Source: Hymenobacter setariae (GTDB lineage: Bacteria; Bacteroidota; Bacteroidia; Cytophagales; Hymenobacteraceae). Taken from it: 64,000 nt of DNA. Made by a program: the position numbers and the translations under genes. How positions within the stretch are numbered: position 1 is the stretch's first letter; the number at the start of each line of letters is the position of its first letter. Shown here piece by piece: positions 35,818 through 45,111 of the stretch. The notes beneath the pieces are model-generated. The model worked only from the letters and a program-made list of their open reading frames with translations. It made no database searches and was not told the origin of the DNA. The DNA lies in assembly GCF_007713685.1 (NCBI RefSeq), contig NZ_VMRJ01000004.1, positions 62,001 to 126,000 of the forward strand, in the 5' to 3' direction.

Positions 35818-36933
35818 TTATGATACAGGCACTTCCTGCCCTTTTGTTTCATACCGCTGCACTGCGGTTCGGATTCGGGAAGCCAGTTCATAGAGATTAT
35901 CTAACGATGTAATATCTACTCGCTCGCCACCTTCCACATCGAATACAGTCACGAATTTTTTGCTGCCATTAAAATGCAGGCGGCAGATTGGCTTGCGGTT
36001 GTTGTCATCTAGCAAAATGCCGCAATAGGATTGCACGTCACGCATTACTACCCGGCTCACTGCTACTGACTTTCGTAGGATAGCTCGCACAATCATGAAG
36101 CCCTCCGTTTCTTCAACAGTTGTTTCAATCTCCTTATCGCTTGTCTCGGGTAGCGGAGCTGTAGGTACAGCTTCTGAAACAGGAGCAGCGGGAATTTCTT
36201 GAGACAAAACGCTACTAGTTGTGTCCAGCATGGCCGACCGGAGACGCATGGTAATCTTATCGTTCAGAAACTGATGAAACGAGCGATGCACCAGCACGCT
36301 AAACTGCTCCTTTAGCTTAGGCGTGAGCGTGCCATCATAAATCTGTTTTGAGATGAAGTGTATAAAGTCAGCAGAAGGCTGGTTGAATTGCTCTTCAAAA
36401 TACTTTTTGAAAGCGCGCATGTACTTCAAATTGTAGGCAGCAAAAAGCATGTCCTCCATTTTGAAATCCAGCTTATTTAACTTCTTTATCTCTGAGACGT
36501 CGTTTTCTTGAAAATTAAACAGGTCAAACTCCATAAATGGACGTTCATCCATTTTATTCGGTTGCTCTAGGTCGGTAAAAAGCTTGTAATGAATACCATT
36601 GGTCAGGATGGCGATTCGAGCTTCCGTTACGTGGAAGTAACGAAATAATTGGCTAGCGTGATTGATATTTAAGTCGCTGCCAACGTGTTTGCACTCAAAC
36701 AGAATGATAGGTTTGCCATCGCGCATAATGGCATAGTCTATCTTCTCGCCTTTTTTAGTACCGATATCGCAAATGAATTCAGGCACAACCTCTGTTGGGT
36801 CGAATACATTGTAGCCAAGAGCATTGATGAAAGGCATTACGAGCGCCGCCTTAGTAGCTTCTTCCGTTTGGATATGCGAAAGCTGCTTTTGAGCACGCGA
36901 GGCTAGATTAGCAAGTTAGTCAATAAGCTCCAT
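35818..36933 (-). pseudogene. HsdR_N-type PD-(D/E)XK nuclease gene with an in-frame stop at codon 6
   Basis: From the ATG at 36933 the frame reads M-E-L-I-D, then TAA (36916-36918), then 26 further codons (LANLASRAQKQ, SHIQTEEATKAALV) that join without a break to the Met at 36837 (MPFINALGYNVFDPTEVVPE). The upstream part is typical of this family's N-terminus, so the stop looks like a point mutation, for example CAA to TAA. From 36837 onward 339 codons are intact. The nuclease core is KIDYAIMRDGKP ... IILFECKHVG (Asp, Glu, Lys). The family resembles HsdR N-terminal domains without helicase and is common in Bacteroidota, with no methylase beside it here. Translation from the internal ATG may still give a shortened protein. 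Confidence 0.8.
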
Positions 36934-37010
36934 AGGCTGATAGTGAGAGTGTAAAAGAATAGCGAAATGTACTATAGTTTTTAGAATAAACTAATAGATA
37001 AGTACCCATA

Positions 37011-37057
37011 TACCAAAAAGAAAGGCCACCCTTTAAGGATGGCCTTTCTTTTTGGTA
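37011..37057. terminator. Bidirectional terminator after the small Cys protein gene
   Basis: Long inverted repeat (arms about 22 bp, one mismatch) with core AAGGCCAcCCTT / AAGGaTGGCCTT flanked by AAAAAG and CTTTTT. It starts 12 bp beyond the stop of the leftward gene at 37070. Confidence 0.92.
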
Positions 37058-37069
37058 TTTATCCTGTAT

Positions 37070-37321
37070 TTATAAGGACTTCGTAGCTGACTTAGCCGAA
37101 GCCGTGGCTGGAGTAGCAGCCTTCATAGCCGCCATTTTGGCGCGGCAGCAGGCGGGCATACCAGCCATGCTAGCACTAGCGGTCATGCCTTTTTCACACT
37201 TGGCGGCAGCGGCGCCGGTGCAGTTGTCTTTTTTACTTTTAGCGGCAGGCTTGGTACCGTCGTTGGCAAAAGCAGTAGCGGTCGAAACCACCAGGGCAAG
37301 GGCGAGCAATGACTTTTTCAT
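37070..37321 (-). CDS. Small secreted Ala-rich protein with four cysteines
   Basis: 83 residues with a signal peptide (LLALALVVSTATAFA). The mature part is Ala/Lys/Met-rich, with Cys in DNCTGAAAAKCEKG and MPACCRAKM. Four cysteines plus many Met could bind metal or form disulfides; no family is recognised. A strong terminator follows. Confidence 0.7.
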   Translation of the reverse strand: MKKSLLALALVVSTATAFANDGTKPAAKSKKDNCTGAAAAKCEKGMTASASMAGMPACCRAKMAAMKAATPATASAKSATKSL

Positions 37322-37466
37322 GGAAACGAAAGCTAAAGATGAACAGTTGAAGCTATTTGTTACTTCTAAAGTACGCGCTTTTTTGCATATCCACTACTCG
37401 GGCTGCGCGTTACTGCTACGCTTCGGCAAGCAGCCGCTATCGGCTTGAGTTACTGTTCTTCGCTTT

Positions 37467-37487
37467 CGCGGACTTGCAGCGTCCGCG
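37467..37487. repeat. Short hairpin repeat, GCGGACT family, copy 1
   Basis: CGCGGAC-ttgcagc-GTCCGCG inverted repeat ending 12 bp before the ATG of the MMPL transporter. Related copies are at 39821-39839 and, doubled, at 60929-60992. Confidence 0.7.
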
Positions 37488-37499
37488 CCACCTGTATTT

Positions 37500-39806
37500 A
37501 TGCCCCTTCGTCGCCTTGCGCACCTCACGCTGCTGGTGCTAGCCCTGCTCACGGGGCTGGCCGGCTACTACGCCAGTCAGCTGCGTTTCAACTACAATTT
37601 CAACGACTTCTACCCGGCCGGCGACCCTGACCTCGACTATTACCAGGGCTACACCCAGCGCTTCGGCAACGACAACGACTACCTGCTGCTAGGCCTCGAA
37701 GCGCCGGCTGGCCAAACGGTATTTGCGCCGCGGTTTCTGGCCCAGGTTGATAGCCTCACGCGGGAGGCGCGGGGGCTGCCGCACGTGCTCAGCGTCACCT
37801 CCCCCACTACCCTCACCAACCCGGTGGTCGAGGGCTTTGGCTTTTATAACCTACCCTACCTGCACCCCGATGTGCCAGCCAGCCGGGCCCAGGACTCGAC
37901 GCTGATTTTTCGGACGCCGGGGCTGGTGGGCAACGTCTTTAGCCGCGATGCGCGGGCCGTGGCGCTGGTGTTTCAGCTCACGCCTGACCTAGAGAAGCCG
38001 CCCGGCGACTCGCTGCTGGCCTCGCTGCGCCAAGGCCTGGCGCGGGCCGGGCTGCCCGCAGAGCGGGCGCACTTTGCGGGGCGACTGGTGGCGCAGTCGG
38101 TGTTTGTGGACCGGCTACAATGGGAACTGGTGGTGTTTATGAGCCTCTCGGTGCTGCTTGTGACGGGGCTGCTCTGGCTCACGTTCCGCACGTGGTGGGG
38201 CGTGCTACTGCCGCTGGTGGTAGTCCTAGGGGCCATTTTGTGGGGCCTAGGGGTAATGGGCGCCTGTGGCATCAGCATCGACCTGATGACGGCCTTGCTG
38301 CCACTAATGCTGTTTGTGGTGGGCATGTCCGATACCATTCATATTATCAGCCGCTACGTGAGCGAGCTAGGCTATGGCGCGGGCAAGAAAGACGCGCTCC
38401 GCATTACGATTAAGGAATCGGGCTTCGGCTCGGGGTTGTCGGCGCTCACTACCAGCATTGGTTTTTTTACGCTGATGACCAGCACCATCCGGCCCATTCA
38501 CAACTTTGGGCTGTTTACGGGCATCGCGGTGCTGCTGGCGTTTGTGCTCAGCTTTACGCTGCTGCCAGCCATGCTGGTGCTGCTCAACAAGCCTGCCCTG
38601 CGCGAGCCGCGCAAGCACGGCCACGACTGGGACGGCGTGCTTGGCCGCCTCTTCAGCGGAGTGCTGCGGCAGCGGCGCCTGATATACGTGGTGAGTGCGC
38701 TGGTGCTGGCGGCCAGCATTGGGCTGAGCACGCGGGTCCGCATCAACTCCTCGCTGCTCGATGACTTGTCGAAGAACGACCCCGTGCGGCAGGATTTCGC
38801 GTTTTTTGATACGCACTTTGCGGGCGTGCGGCCCTTTGAGCTAGAGCTAAAGCCGGTGGGCAACCGCACGATTTACGACCCCGCTGTGCTACGAGAGATT
38901 GAGCAGATTGAGGGCTACTTAGGGCACACCTACGGCCTTCAATTTCAGGCGTCGCCGGCCACGCTAGTGAAGGCCACGCGTAAGGCCTTGCACGGCGGCG
39001 AGCTCGCCGAATACCGCTTGCCCGCCGACTCGACCGAGCTTAAACCGCTGGTGGCCAAGCTTATGCTATTACGTAAAAAGCCTGAGTTTCGGGCTCTGGC
39101 TCTGCCCGATGGCTCGGCCGGGCGCCTCACCGGCCGTATGGCCGATGTGGGTAGCGTCCGGGCCGATGAGCTGAACCGCAACCTGCGCCACTACCTGCGT
39201 ACCCAGCTTGATACCACGGTGCTGCGCACCCGCCTCACGGGCTCGTCCAATCTCATTGATAAGAACAATGAGAACCTGACCCTGAACATGATACAGGGTA
39301 TGGCCATCGATATCGCGATGGTCACGCTTATCGTACTGCTACTATTCCGCTCGGTACGCATGACGCTAGTGGTGCTCGTTCCCAACCTACTGCCCATCCT
39401 GGTAGTAGCGGGCGTGATGGGCCTAGCCGGCGTGAATATGAAGGTGAGCACGAGCATCATCTTTACCATCGCCTTTGGCATCGCGGTCGATGATACCATA
39501 CACTTTATCAGCAAGCTGCGCCTCACCCTAGGGCATGAGCCCAACATATTTAAGGCCGTGCGCCGCACCTACCTGCTGGCGGGCAAGGCGGTTATCGTCA
39601 CGTCGCTGATATTGGTGGGCGGTTTCTGCACGCTGCTCTTCTCATCGTTTGACGGCACGTTCTACGTGGGGCTGCTCATTGGGCTCACGCTGCTTTTTGG
39701 GGTGGTGGCCGAACTGACGCTGCTGCCGCTGCTCATCCTAGGTGTCTATAAAAAACGTGGCAGCAAGCTAGCCGCCGCGCCCGACGCGGTGCCCGAACGC
39801 GTGTAG
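37500..39806 (+). CDS. RND-superfamily MMPL-type transporter
   Basis: 768 residues, twelve expected membrane helices in two halves. One helix at the N-terminus (about 5-25) is followed by a large periplasmic loop, then a five-helix bundle (about 205-365), a second periplasmic loop and a second bundle (595-760). Paired motifs LLPLMLFVVGMSDTIHIISR and FTIAFGIAVDDTIHFISK carry the proton-relay Asp pairs. MMPL/SSD proteins export lipids or hopanoids to the periplasm. No membrane-fusion partner is next to it. GCGGACT-family hairpins flank the gene on both sides. Confidence 0.93.
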   Translation: MPLRRLAHLTLLVLALLTGLAGYYASQLRFNYNFNDFYPAGDPDLDYYQGYTQRFGNDNDYLLLGLEAPAGQTVFAPRFLAQVDSLTREARGLPHVLSVTSPTTLTNPVVEGFGFYNLPYLHPDVPASRAQDSTLIFRTPGLVGNVFSRDARAVALVFQLTPDLEKPPGDSLLASLRQGLARAGLPAERAHFAGRLVAQSVFVDRLQWELVVFMSLSVLLVTGLLWLTFRTWWGVLLPLVVVLGAILWGLGVMGACGISIDLMTALLPLMLFVVGMSDTIHIISRYVSELGYGAGKKDALRITIKESGFGSGLSALTTSIGFFTLMTSTIRPIHNFGLFTGIAVLLAFVLSFTLLPAMLVLLNKPALREPRKHGHDWDGVLGRLFSGVLRQRRLIYVVSALVLAASIGLSTRVRINSSLLDDLSKNDPVRQDFAFFDTHFAGVRPFELELKPVGNRTIYDPAVLREIEQIEGYLGHTYGLQFQASPATLVKATRKALHGGELAEYRLPADSTELKPLVAKLMLLRKKPEFRALALPDGSAGRLTGRMADVGSVRADELNRNLRHYLRTQLDTTVLRTRLTGSSNLIDKNNENLTLNMIQGMAIDIAMVTLIVLLLFRSVRMTLVVLVPNLLPILVVAGVMGLAGVNMKVSTSIIFTIAFGIAVDDTIHFISKLRLTLGHEPNIFKAVRRTYLLAGKAVIVTSLILVGGFCTLLFSSFDGTFYVGLLIGLTLLFGVVAELTLLPLLILGVYKKRGSKLAAAPDAVPERV

Positions 39807-39820
39807 CAGCTCTAGTGTAG

Positions 39821-39839
39821 CGCGGACTTTCAGTCCGCG
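39821..39839. repeat. Short hairpin repeat, GCGGACT family, copy 2
   Basis: CGCGGACT-ttc-AGTCCGCG, a perfect 8-bp stem, 15 bp after the MMPL stop. Same family as 37467-37487 and 60929-60992. Confidence 0.8.
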
Positions 39840-39940
39840 AATAAATACGTTGCCTAGGCGCGTGCAGGAGCACTAGTGAGGCTACATGGCTTACCTGATT
39901 TACTCGCCAAGCTTATTTCTTAACTAGACGACACGCAAAG

Positions 39941-40036
39941 ACATTGTCCTGCGGAGTTGGCCGAAGTATTTCTACCGCACCCTTAGCTGGAGCGATAGAG
40001 ATTCTTCAGCCAACTCCGCAGGACAATGTTTTTTTT
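39941..40036 (+). terminator. Long hairpin with T-run after the MMPL gene
   Basis: Arms 39941-39974 and 39996-40029 pair at 31 of 34 positions; the outer part ACATTGTCCTGCGGAGTTGG is perfect. A run of eight T follows on the plus strand. It lies 135 bp after the MMPL stop, so it may terminate that transcript. Its length is unusual for a terminator and it may be a dispersed repeat. Confidence 0.75.
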
Positions 40037-40162
40037 AAGCGCTCCCTTCTAAGGAATGGACTACTTCCTTTTGCCCATTACTAATTTCAATAGCTTAACA
40101 AGGAAGCAAACTTTATTTTTAGCAAAACTAATTTTGTTAGTAAAAGTATAAGCTCCGTAATG

Positions 40163-40170
40163 CACCTTTG
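40163..40170 (+). promoter_or_regulatory. Possible -7 promoter element for the SWIM/DUF4132 operon
   Basis: CACCTTTG is one base off TAnnTTTG; a TTTG at 40133-40136 and an AT-rich stretch lie upstream. It is 47 bp before the SWIM gene ATG at 40217. Confidence 0.35.
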
Positions 40171-40216
40171 CAGCAGAGAAACGACTGCTTCTCCGCCTAT
40201 CCAACCTTTCTGAGCT

Positions 40217-41572
40217 ATGTCGGAAACAACTTTTGCCTATGCCCAACCTTCGGCCCTGACTACTGGGGCCGAAGGCCAAGCGCTTCAACTCGCTGCCTAC
40301 GCCGAAAATGCCCATATAAGCGGTGCAGCCTGCTTTTTCAGGGGCCAACTGCGTGATTCTTGGCTAACCGCCCGTGGACTAACCACGTTAGCCAAGGTCG
40401 TAGCCTCGCGCTTTGTGTCCCAAGCGGCGGTGTTGCGCGACCCCATCGTGACAGCCGGCGCTGGGCAGTTGCGCTTCGAGGCGTTTTCGTCGTGCAATGG
40501 CGTGTACGCCCGCCTCGACCTAGGGCCCACCGCCCTCGACGGTGAATTTGTGCAGAGCGGCACTACCAACGTCGATTTCAACGAGCCGATGGTAAACGCC
40601 CTCAGCCGCATCGGCCGCACCGAGCCGGTGCGCCTGAGCGTGGGCCAGCAAGAAGTGATCCTAGAGCGCGCCGCCGGCCACGTAACGGAGCGCAAAGTGA
40701 CCCTGCCCGAGCGCTGGGTGAAGGGCCTGACCGCCGCGCAGGGCTACCTGGCCCAGATGGATGAAAAGCTGCGCCTCACCCGTACCCAGGCCGCCCAGCT
40801 GCTGCACGCCCTGCCCGCCGGCACCATCAAAACCGATATGTATATGCTGCTGCGGGGCCCTAGGGTGGTTTTTGCGCCCATGGGCGGACCAAGCTCGGTA
40901 CTGGTGGGCGGCGCGCACCGGCTGCGCCTGCTCGATGGCCTGCTGCCCCTGAGCCAGGGCGCCCGCGTGTACGCTACGCCCGATGACCAAGCCTCGGCCA
41001 TTGTACTGGACCTAGGCGGCGGGCACGAGTTTTTGCTAGCGCTGTCGGCTGGCGTCAACCGCGGGTTTTCAGGCGAGGGCACGCAGCTGGGTGCCATGCT
41101 CGACGAGCTACCGGCCGAGTGGCTGGCGGGTGCCAACAACCTGTTTCGGGGCAATGAAGTGTTTAACCCGACCCTCTTCGGCCTGGAGCACGACCTCGCG
41201 CCGGCCACTGTGGAGCGGCTGTGCGCCAGCCTCTCGGCCATGGGGCTGCTAGGCTTCGACCTGAGCACCAACCAATATTTCTACCGCCGCCTTCCCTTCA
41301 AAACCGACCGCATCCTGCGCCTCAACCCACGCCTTAAAAGCGCCCGCACCCTGCTCGACACGGCCGACGACGTGCAGCTGATGAGCCTAGGTAGCGGCGG
41401 CCGCACCGAGGCCCGCGTGCGCGGCACCGGCGTGTGGCACACCGTGCTGGTGGGTGGCGCCGAGCCACCACGCTGCACCTGCCAATGGTACAGCAGCCAC
41501 CAAGGGGAGCGCGGCGTGTGCAAGCACGTGCTCGCGGCCCAGCTACGCTTTGAAGCAAAGCAAGCGGCCTAG
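40217..41572 (+). CDS. SWIM zinc-finger protein
   Basis: 451 residues. The C-terminal SWIM motif C-x-C-x(n)-C-x-H is clear: CTCQWYSSHQGERGVCKHV, with Cys420, Cys422, Cys435 and His437. SWIM fingers bind DNA or protein partners. The N-terminal 400 residues are mixed and not recognised otherwise. In E. coli the SWIM protein YehQ belongs to a cluster with a MoxR ATPase (YehL), a VWA protein (YehP) and the DUF4132 protein MolR/YehI; here SWIM is first of four genes ending in a DUF4132-like protein. The next gene follows after 37 bp. Confidence 0.9.
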   Translation: MSETTFAYAQPSALTTGAEGQALQLAAYAENAHISGAACFFRGQLRDSWLTARGLTTLAKVVASRFVSQAAVLRDPIVTAGAGQLRFEAFSSCNGVYARLDLGPTALDGEFVQSGTTNVDFNEPMVNALSRIGRTEPVRLSVGQQEVILERAAGHVTERKVTLPERWVKGLTAAQGYLAQMDEKLRLTRTQAAQLLHALPAGTIKTDMYMLLRGPRVVFAPMGGPSSVLVGGAHRLRLLDGLLPLSQGARVYATPDDQASAIVLDLGGGHEFLLALSAGVNRGFSGEGTQLGAMLDELPAEWLAGANNLFRGNEVFNPTLFGLEHDLAPATVERLCASLSAMGLLGFDLSTNQYFYRRLPFKTDRILRLNPRLKSARTLLDTADDVQLMSLGSGGRTEARVRGTGVWHTVLVGGAEPPRCTCQWYSSHQGERGVCKHVLAAQLRFEAKQAA

Positions 41573-41609
41573 ATACAATAAGTTACGCAACCCTTTCACA
41601 GATAGTGCC

Positions 41610-44600
41610 ATGACGAAGGTGGAGATTTTTGAGCGGCTGATTCGCCAGCATGGGCTGGCCGCGCTGGTGCCCTTCTTGCTACAGCTTACAAAGGAAGACA
41701 TTGTGCCTATTCGGCAGAAGACTAAGGAGCTACAACGCGAGCTAGACCGCATTGTCGAAATCAGGCCGAACGCTTGGGGCAGCGCCGTGACGCCGGAGCA
41801 GAGCCGAATGCTGTTTTTGGCGAGCCTGCGCACGTACTCGCGCAAGGAGGCGATGAGCAACCAATTCTTTATCTGGGGCTTGCGCAACAGCGTTCGAGAC
41901 AATGCGGCCGCTTTTTGGCAGGTGCTAGAGTGCGCCCGCCCCGCCTGGCTAACCGACTGGCTGCTACTACGCTCCGAAGCCAACGCCTGGGTAACAATTG
42001 AATACGCGCTGCTGCGCGAGCTGGAGCAGCGTGGCTTTATCGAGTTTCAGCCCCGGCTGTTTGCGCTGGCGGTGCCGGGGCTACTGAGCGACCTAGGGCA
42101 GGAATTCAACAGCCAGGATGTGCAGCCCAGCAACGCGCTGGCAGTGATTGCCGAGCGCCTGCGCCAGGACACAACGCTGCTGGAAAGGGACTTACCGCTG
42201 CTCTTCGACTTCGTTACGGGCGTAGATGGGGCGCGGGCGCATGTGCAAAAACAACGGCCTTCCAACTGGCACAACCTGCTGCCAAATTTCAGTTGGCCGG
42301 AGTGGAATGCGCAGAACCCAGCCCAAATCGTGACCTGGCAGCAGGTGCTGCGGCACTTGGCCGAGTCGGGCCACCTCGACCGGGCCGACCTGCTCACGCG
42401 CTGCCTGCTGGCTTTGCGCCGCGATTTCCGCCGCCCGCTGCTAGCGTGGTTTAAAGAGCTGTTTCTGAGCCTAAATCCAACGCTAGCCGAGCGCTTGGCG
42501 CGGCAAGCCGACCTAGTGGAGCTGCTGGCACATTCGCATCCGTTGGTCGTCAATTTTGCGATTGAGCAGCTCAAAAATGTGTGGCTGGAGCCGGGTTTCA
42601 ACCTGGCTCCCTTGCTACTTTACGCCGATAACATCGTCACGCGACCCGACCTTAAAACGGGTCTTAAAAACCTGCTGAGCGGCCTAGGTAAGTTGTCCCA
42701 GCGGCAGGCCGCCCAGGCCCCCGCCGTGGCGCTGGTACTGGCCGCCGCCCTGGCCCACGCCGACAGTGCCGTGCAAGAGCGCGCCGCCAAAAGCCTGGCT
42801 AGTCTGTTGCAAGCCAAGAAACCAGTGCTCACGGCCGAAGCGCAAGCGGCTACCCATGCCGCTATCCAGGACCAAGCCGAACTACTGGCCGCGCCGGCCC
42901 GCCTGGTACTGGCCCCGTGGCTGGTAGCACCAACGGCTCTGGACCGGCCCAGCGTGCGCTACGCGCCGGTCACTCATTTTGTGCCAGATATTTCGGCTAA
43001 CACGGCCATTGCACCGGTGGCCGATTGGCACGAGCTGCTGTTCTTGACGGGCGAAGTACTGCGCTACGATGTGCCCGCCGCGTTTGAGCGCTGGCTCGAT
43101 GGCCTGCTGCGCCTGCAGGGGCAGCTACCGGCAGGATACGCGGAGCAGTTGCGCCCCTACCTGGTGCAGACGCTGCCTTTTTTGAAAGGTAAAACGGAGG
43201 CCCAGACGGAAACCATCCTGGCTGACAACCATGCCGGCGGCTACTGGGGTTTATCGCAGGCCTTGCTGCTAGGTTGGGCGCAGGGCTTCCGCACGCTGCG
43301 CGTACCGAGCGTGCACGTACAGGTCGACCACGATAATTCGGACCCACTGGTGCTGGTAGAGCGACAGCGCCTGGCCGCAGCCGAGCGGCACCTGCACGCT
43401 CGCACCGGGCTGCCGTTGCTCAGTACTCCCACCCACGAGCCGTACTGGATAGACCCTATACAGCTAATGGAAAGGTTATTATGTTACCAAGCTGCGCAAC
43501 GGCTGCCCGATGCTGCCGACCTAGCAGTGGCCCTGGCTCGCACGGCCTACGCCGCCAGTTCGCCCGAGGTGTCGGCCCTAGCGGCGCAGCTTCAGCACGA
43601 GGGCCTGCGCGAGTTGCTAGGTTGGTTTTTATCGGAAGAAGATGCCGAGCCAGGTCTTACTTCGCCGGCCCGCAAGTCGGTGTTACAGCGCGTGGCGGCG
43701 GGCTTGCGTAGCCTGCTGCCGGGTGAAGATACTGCTGGCTACACGCTGGCTGAGGCCTTGCCATGGCTGTGGGCCGTGGCCGCTCGCACTAAGTTTCCGG
43801 AGCGCGAATTTGCAGAATGGCCCACCCTACTGGGGGCCGACTACCCCGGCGTGCGCGCCCTCTGGGCTGCGGCGTGGGAGTTGAAAGTAGAAACCACCAA
43901 GCACGTAGCCTACTGGCAACCCGGCAAGCCCGAAACCACCCTTCGCACCATAAAACTAGACTTTGCCAGCCAGTACACCAGCCAAGGCGCCCCATCGCCC
44001 CTGTTGCTTTACTCGCTACACGCCCGCTTTCGGGGTATGGCGCAGGCGCACTGGCAGTTGGGGTCAGTTATACGGTCGCTCTCCTCGCTGGTGCCGCACA
44101 ACCTAAGCTCGCTACACTGGCACGTGGTGCGCTCGGCAGCCTGGACCGACCGGCTCGAAACCACAGAGCGCAATATTCTGCTGGCGGCGCTGCCCACGCT
44201 GCTAGACGAGGGGCCAGTATTCGCCGAGTCAACTACGATGCTACTGGCGGTCAGCCTTCTGCACCACACGCCTACTTGCCGGGCGCTGGCCCTAGAAGCC
44301 CTGCTCAGCGCCTGTGCTACGAGTCGCCTGCGGCCCGAGGTGCTGGGCAGCCTACTCGGCCGCCTGTTAGCCGCTGAATACGCGCCCTTGGCCCGCCTCG
44401 CCGACCTCCTGCCGCAGGCACAGGCCGTTTCGCCCGAAACGGATGATGCCCTAGCACAGACCCTCGATGCGCTGCTGCCCAAGCTACCCGCCGCCCCGCC
44501 CCGCAACTTGCGCAAGCTGCTGGAGCTTTACGCCGACCTTGTGGCTCGCACGGGTCGGCCAGTGCCCCCCGCTGTGCAGGGCCGCCTAGGTGAGTGGCGG

Positions 44601-44672
44601 GCCGCTGCCGCGCTTAAAAAGGTCCTCGATAACTTGCTGCCTTCCCCTATTACCTTGGCTACTTTTCACTAA
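41610..44672 (+). CDS. Large helical-repeat protein of the SWIM operon (DUF6493-like)
   Basis: 1020 residues from the ATG at 41610; the frame is open further upstream but overlaps the SWIM gene. Almost entirely helical with HEAT-like units (for instance ADSAVQERAAKSLASLLQ at about 415-440). No signal peptide, membrane segment or recognisable catalytic motif. The order SWIM then this protein matches what I recall for DUF6493 families in Bacteroidota and actinomycetes; the name is from memory. It probably serves as a scaffold for the small protein encoded 5 bp downstream. Its role is unknown. Confidence 0.85.
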   Translation: MTKVEIFERLIRQHGLAALVPFLLQLTKEDIVPIRQKTKELQRELDRIVEIRPNAWGSAVTPEQSRMLFLASLRTYSRKEAMSNQFFIWGLRNSVRDNAAAFWQVLECARPAWLTDWLLLRSEANAWVTIEYALLRELEQRGFIEFQPRLFALAVPGLLSDLGQEFNSQDVQPSNALAVIAERLRQDTTLLERDLPLLFDFVTGVDGARAHVQKQRPSNWHNLLPNFSWPEWNAQNPAQIVTWQQVLRHLAESGHLDRADLLTRCLLALRRDFRRPLLAWFKELFLSLNPTLAERLARQADLVELLAHSHPLVVNFAIEQLKNVWLEPGFNLAPLLLYADNIVTRPDLKTGLKNLLSGLGKLSQRQAAQAPAVALVLAAALAHADSAVQERAAKSLASLLQAKKPVLTAEAQAATHAAIQDQAELLAAPARLVLAPWLVAPTALDRPSVRYAPVTHFVPDISANTAIAPVADWHELLFLTGEVLRYDVPAAFERWLDGLLRLQGQLPAGYAEQLRPYLVQTLPFLKGKTEAQTETILADNHAGGYWGLSQALLLGWAQGFRTLRVPSVHVQVDHDNSDPLVLVERQRLAAAERHLHARTGLPLLSTPTHEPYWIDPIQLMERLLCYQAAQRLPDAADLAVALARTAYAASSPEVSALAAQLQHEGLRELLGWFLSEEDAEPGLTSPARKSVLQRVAAGLRSLLPGEDTAGYTLAEALPWLWAVAARTKFPEREFAEWPTLLGADYPGVRALWAAAWELKVETTKHVAYWQPGKPETTLRTIKLDFASQYTSQGAPSPLLLYSLHARFRGMAQAHWQLGSVIRSLSSLVPHNLSSLHWHVVRSAAWTDRLETTERNILLAALPTLLDEGPVFAESTTMLLAVSLLHHTPTCRALALEALLSACATSRLRPEVLGSLLGRLLAAEYAPLARLADLLPQAQAVSPETDDALAQTLDALLPKLPAAPPRNLRKLLELYADLVARTGRPVPPAVQGRLGEWRAAAALKKVLDNLLPSPITLATFH

Positions 44673-44677
44673 TTATT

Positions 44678-45070
44678 ATGGCCCTGCTCACCATTCTAGA
44701 CGAAACTGCCAGCGGCAGTATTATCAGCCGCCTTGAAGTAGAGATAACCCAGGAAATGCTCACCGTGCGCGAGCTGATAGCGCGGCGCGTGCACGACGAA
44801 GTAGCAGCCTACAACGCCCGGCAGACCGGCATGTTTCAAGGCTTGGTGCAGCCCACCGAGTCGGAGCGGGTGCTCAACGGCTACCGCCTGCGCCCCGCCA
44901 AGCTCATTGATGCCGAGCAGCAGACCTACCGCGCCCTCGAAGCCTTTCAAAACAATGGCTTTTTCCTGCTTGTGAACGACCGCTAGGCCGAGAGCCTCGA
45001 CGAGGAAGTATGGCTCGGGGCCGGCGCCACGGCCAGCTTCGTGAAGCTGACGCCGCTGGTGGGCGGTTGA
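44678..45070 (+). pseudogene. Ubiquitin/MoaD-like beta-grasp protein gene with in-frame TAG at codon 103
   Basis: 102 codons (MALLTILDETASGS ... FFLLVNDR) are followed by TAG (44984-44986), then 27 more codons in the same frame (AESLDEEVWLGAGAT, ASFVKLTPLVGG) ending at TGA. Read through, the product is 130 residues with the features of a beta-grasp protein: an N-terminal hairpin, TVRELIARRV opening the helix, and an ending of the MoaD/ThiS kind (LDEEVWLGAG, then V-x-L-x-P-L-V-G-G) with a C-terminal Gly-Gly. Gly-Gly tails in this fold are used for adenylation, sulfur transfer or conjugation. As written, the stop removes the last strands and the tail. It lies 5 bp after the helical-repeat gene and 41 bp before the DUF4132 gene. 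Fold assignment is by eye. Confidence 0.7.
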
Positions 45071-45111
45071 AGTGTAAGGCGTTGCCTTAAAACAGTTAGC
45101 TTATTTCTTCT

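Larger units (their letters stand above)
39807..40216. other. 410-bp intergenic region with repeats and terminator
   Basis: It holds a GCGGACT hairpin (39821-39839), a 34-bp-arm inverted repeat ending in T8 (39941-40036) and an AT-rich stretch (40080-40160) that probably contains the promoter of the SWIM operon. I see no gene or gene remnant in it. Confidence 0.7.

Noticed and set aside
36916..44986. Reassigned stop codons (TAA/TAG as Gln) to explain the two in-frame stops
   Set aside because: Essential genes such as alaS, thyA, gatB and hemF have no internal stops, and other genes here use TAA and TAG as normal ends, so the standard code applies.
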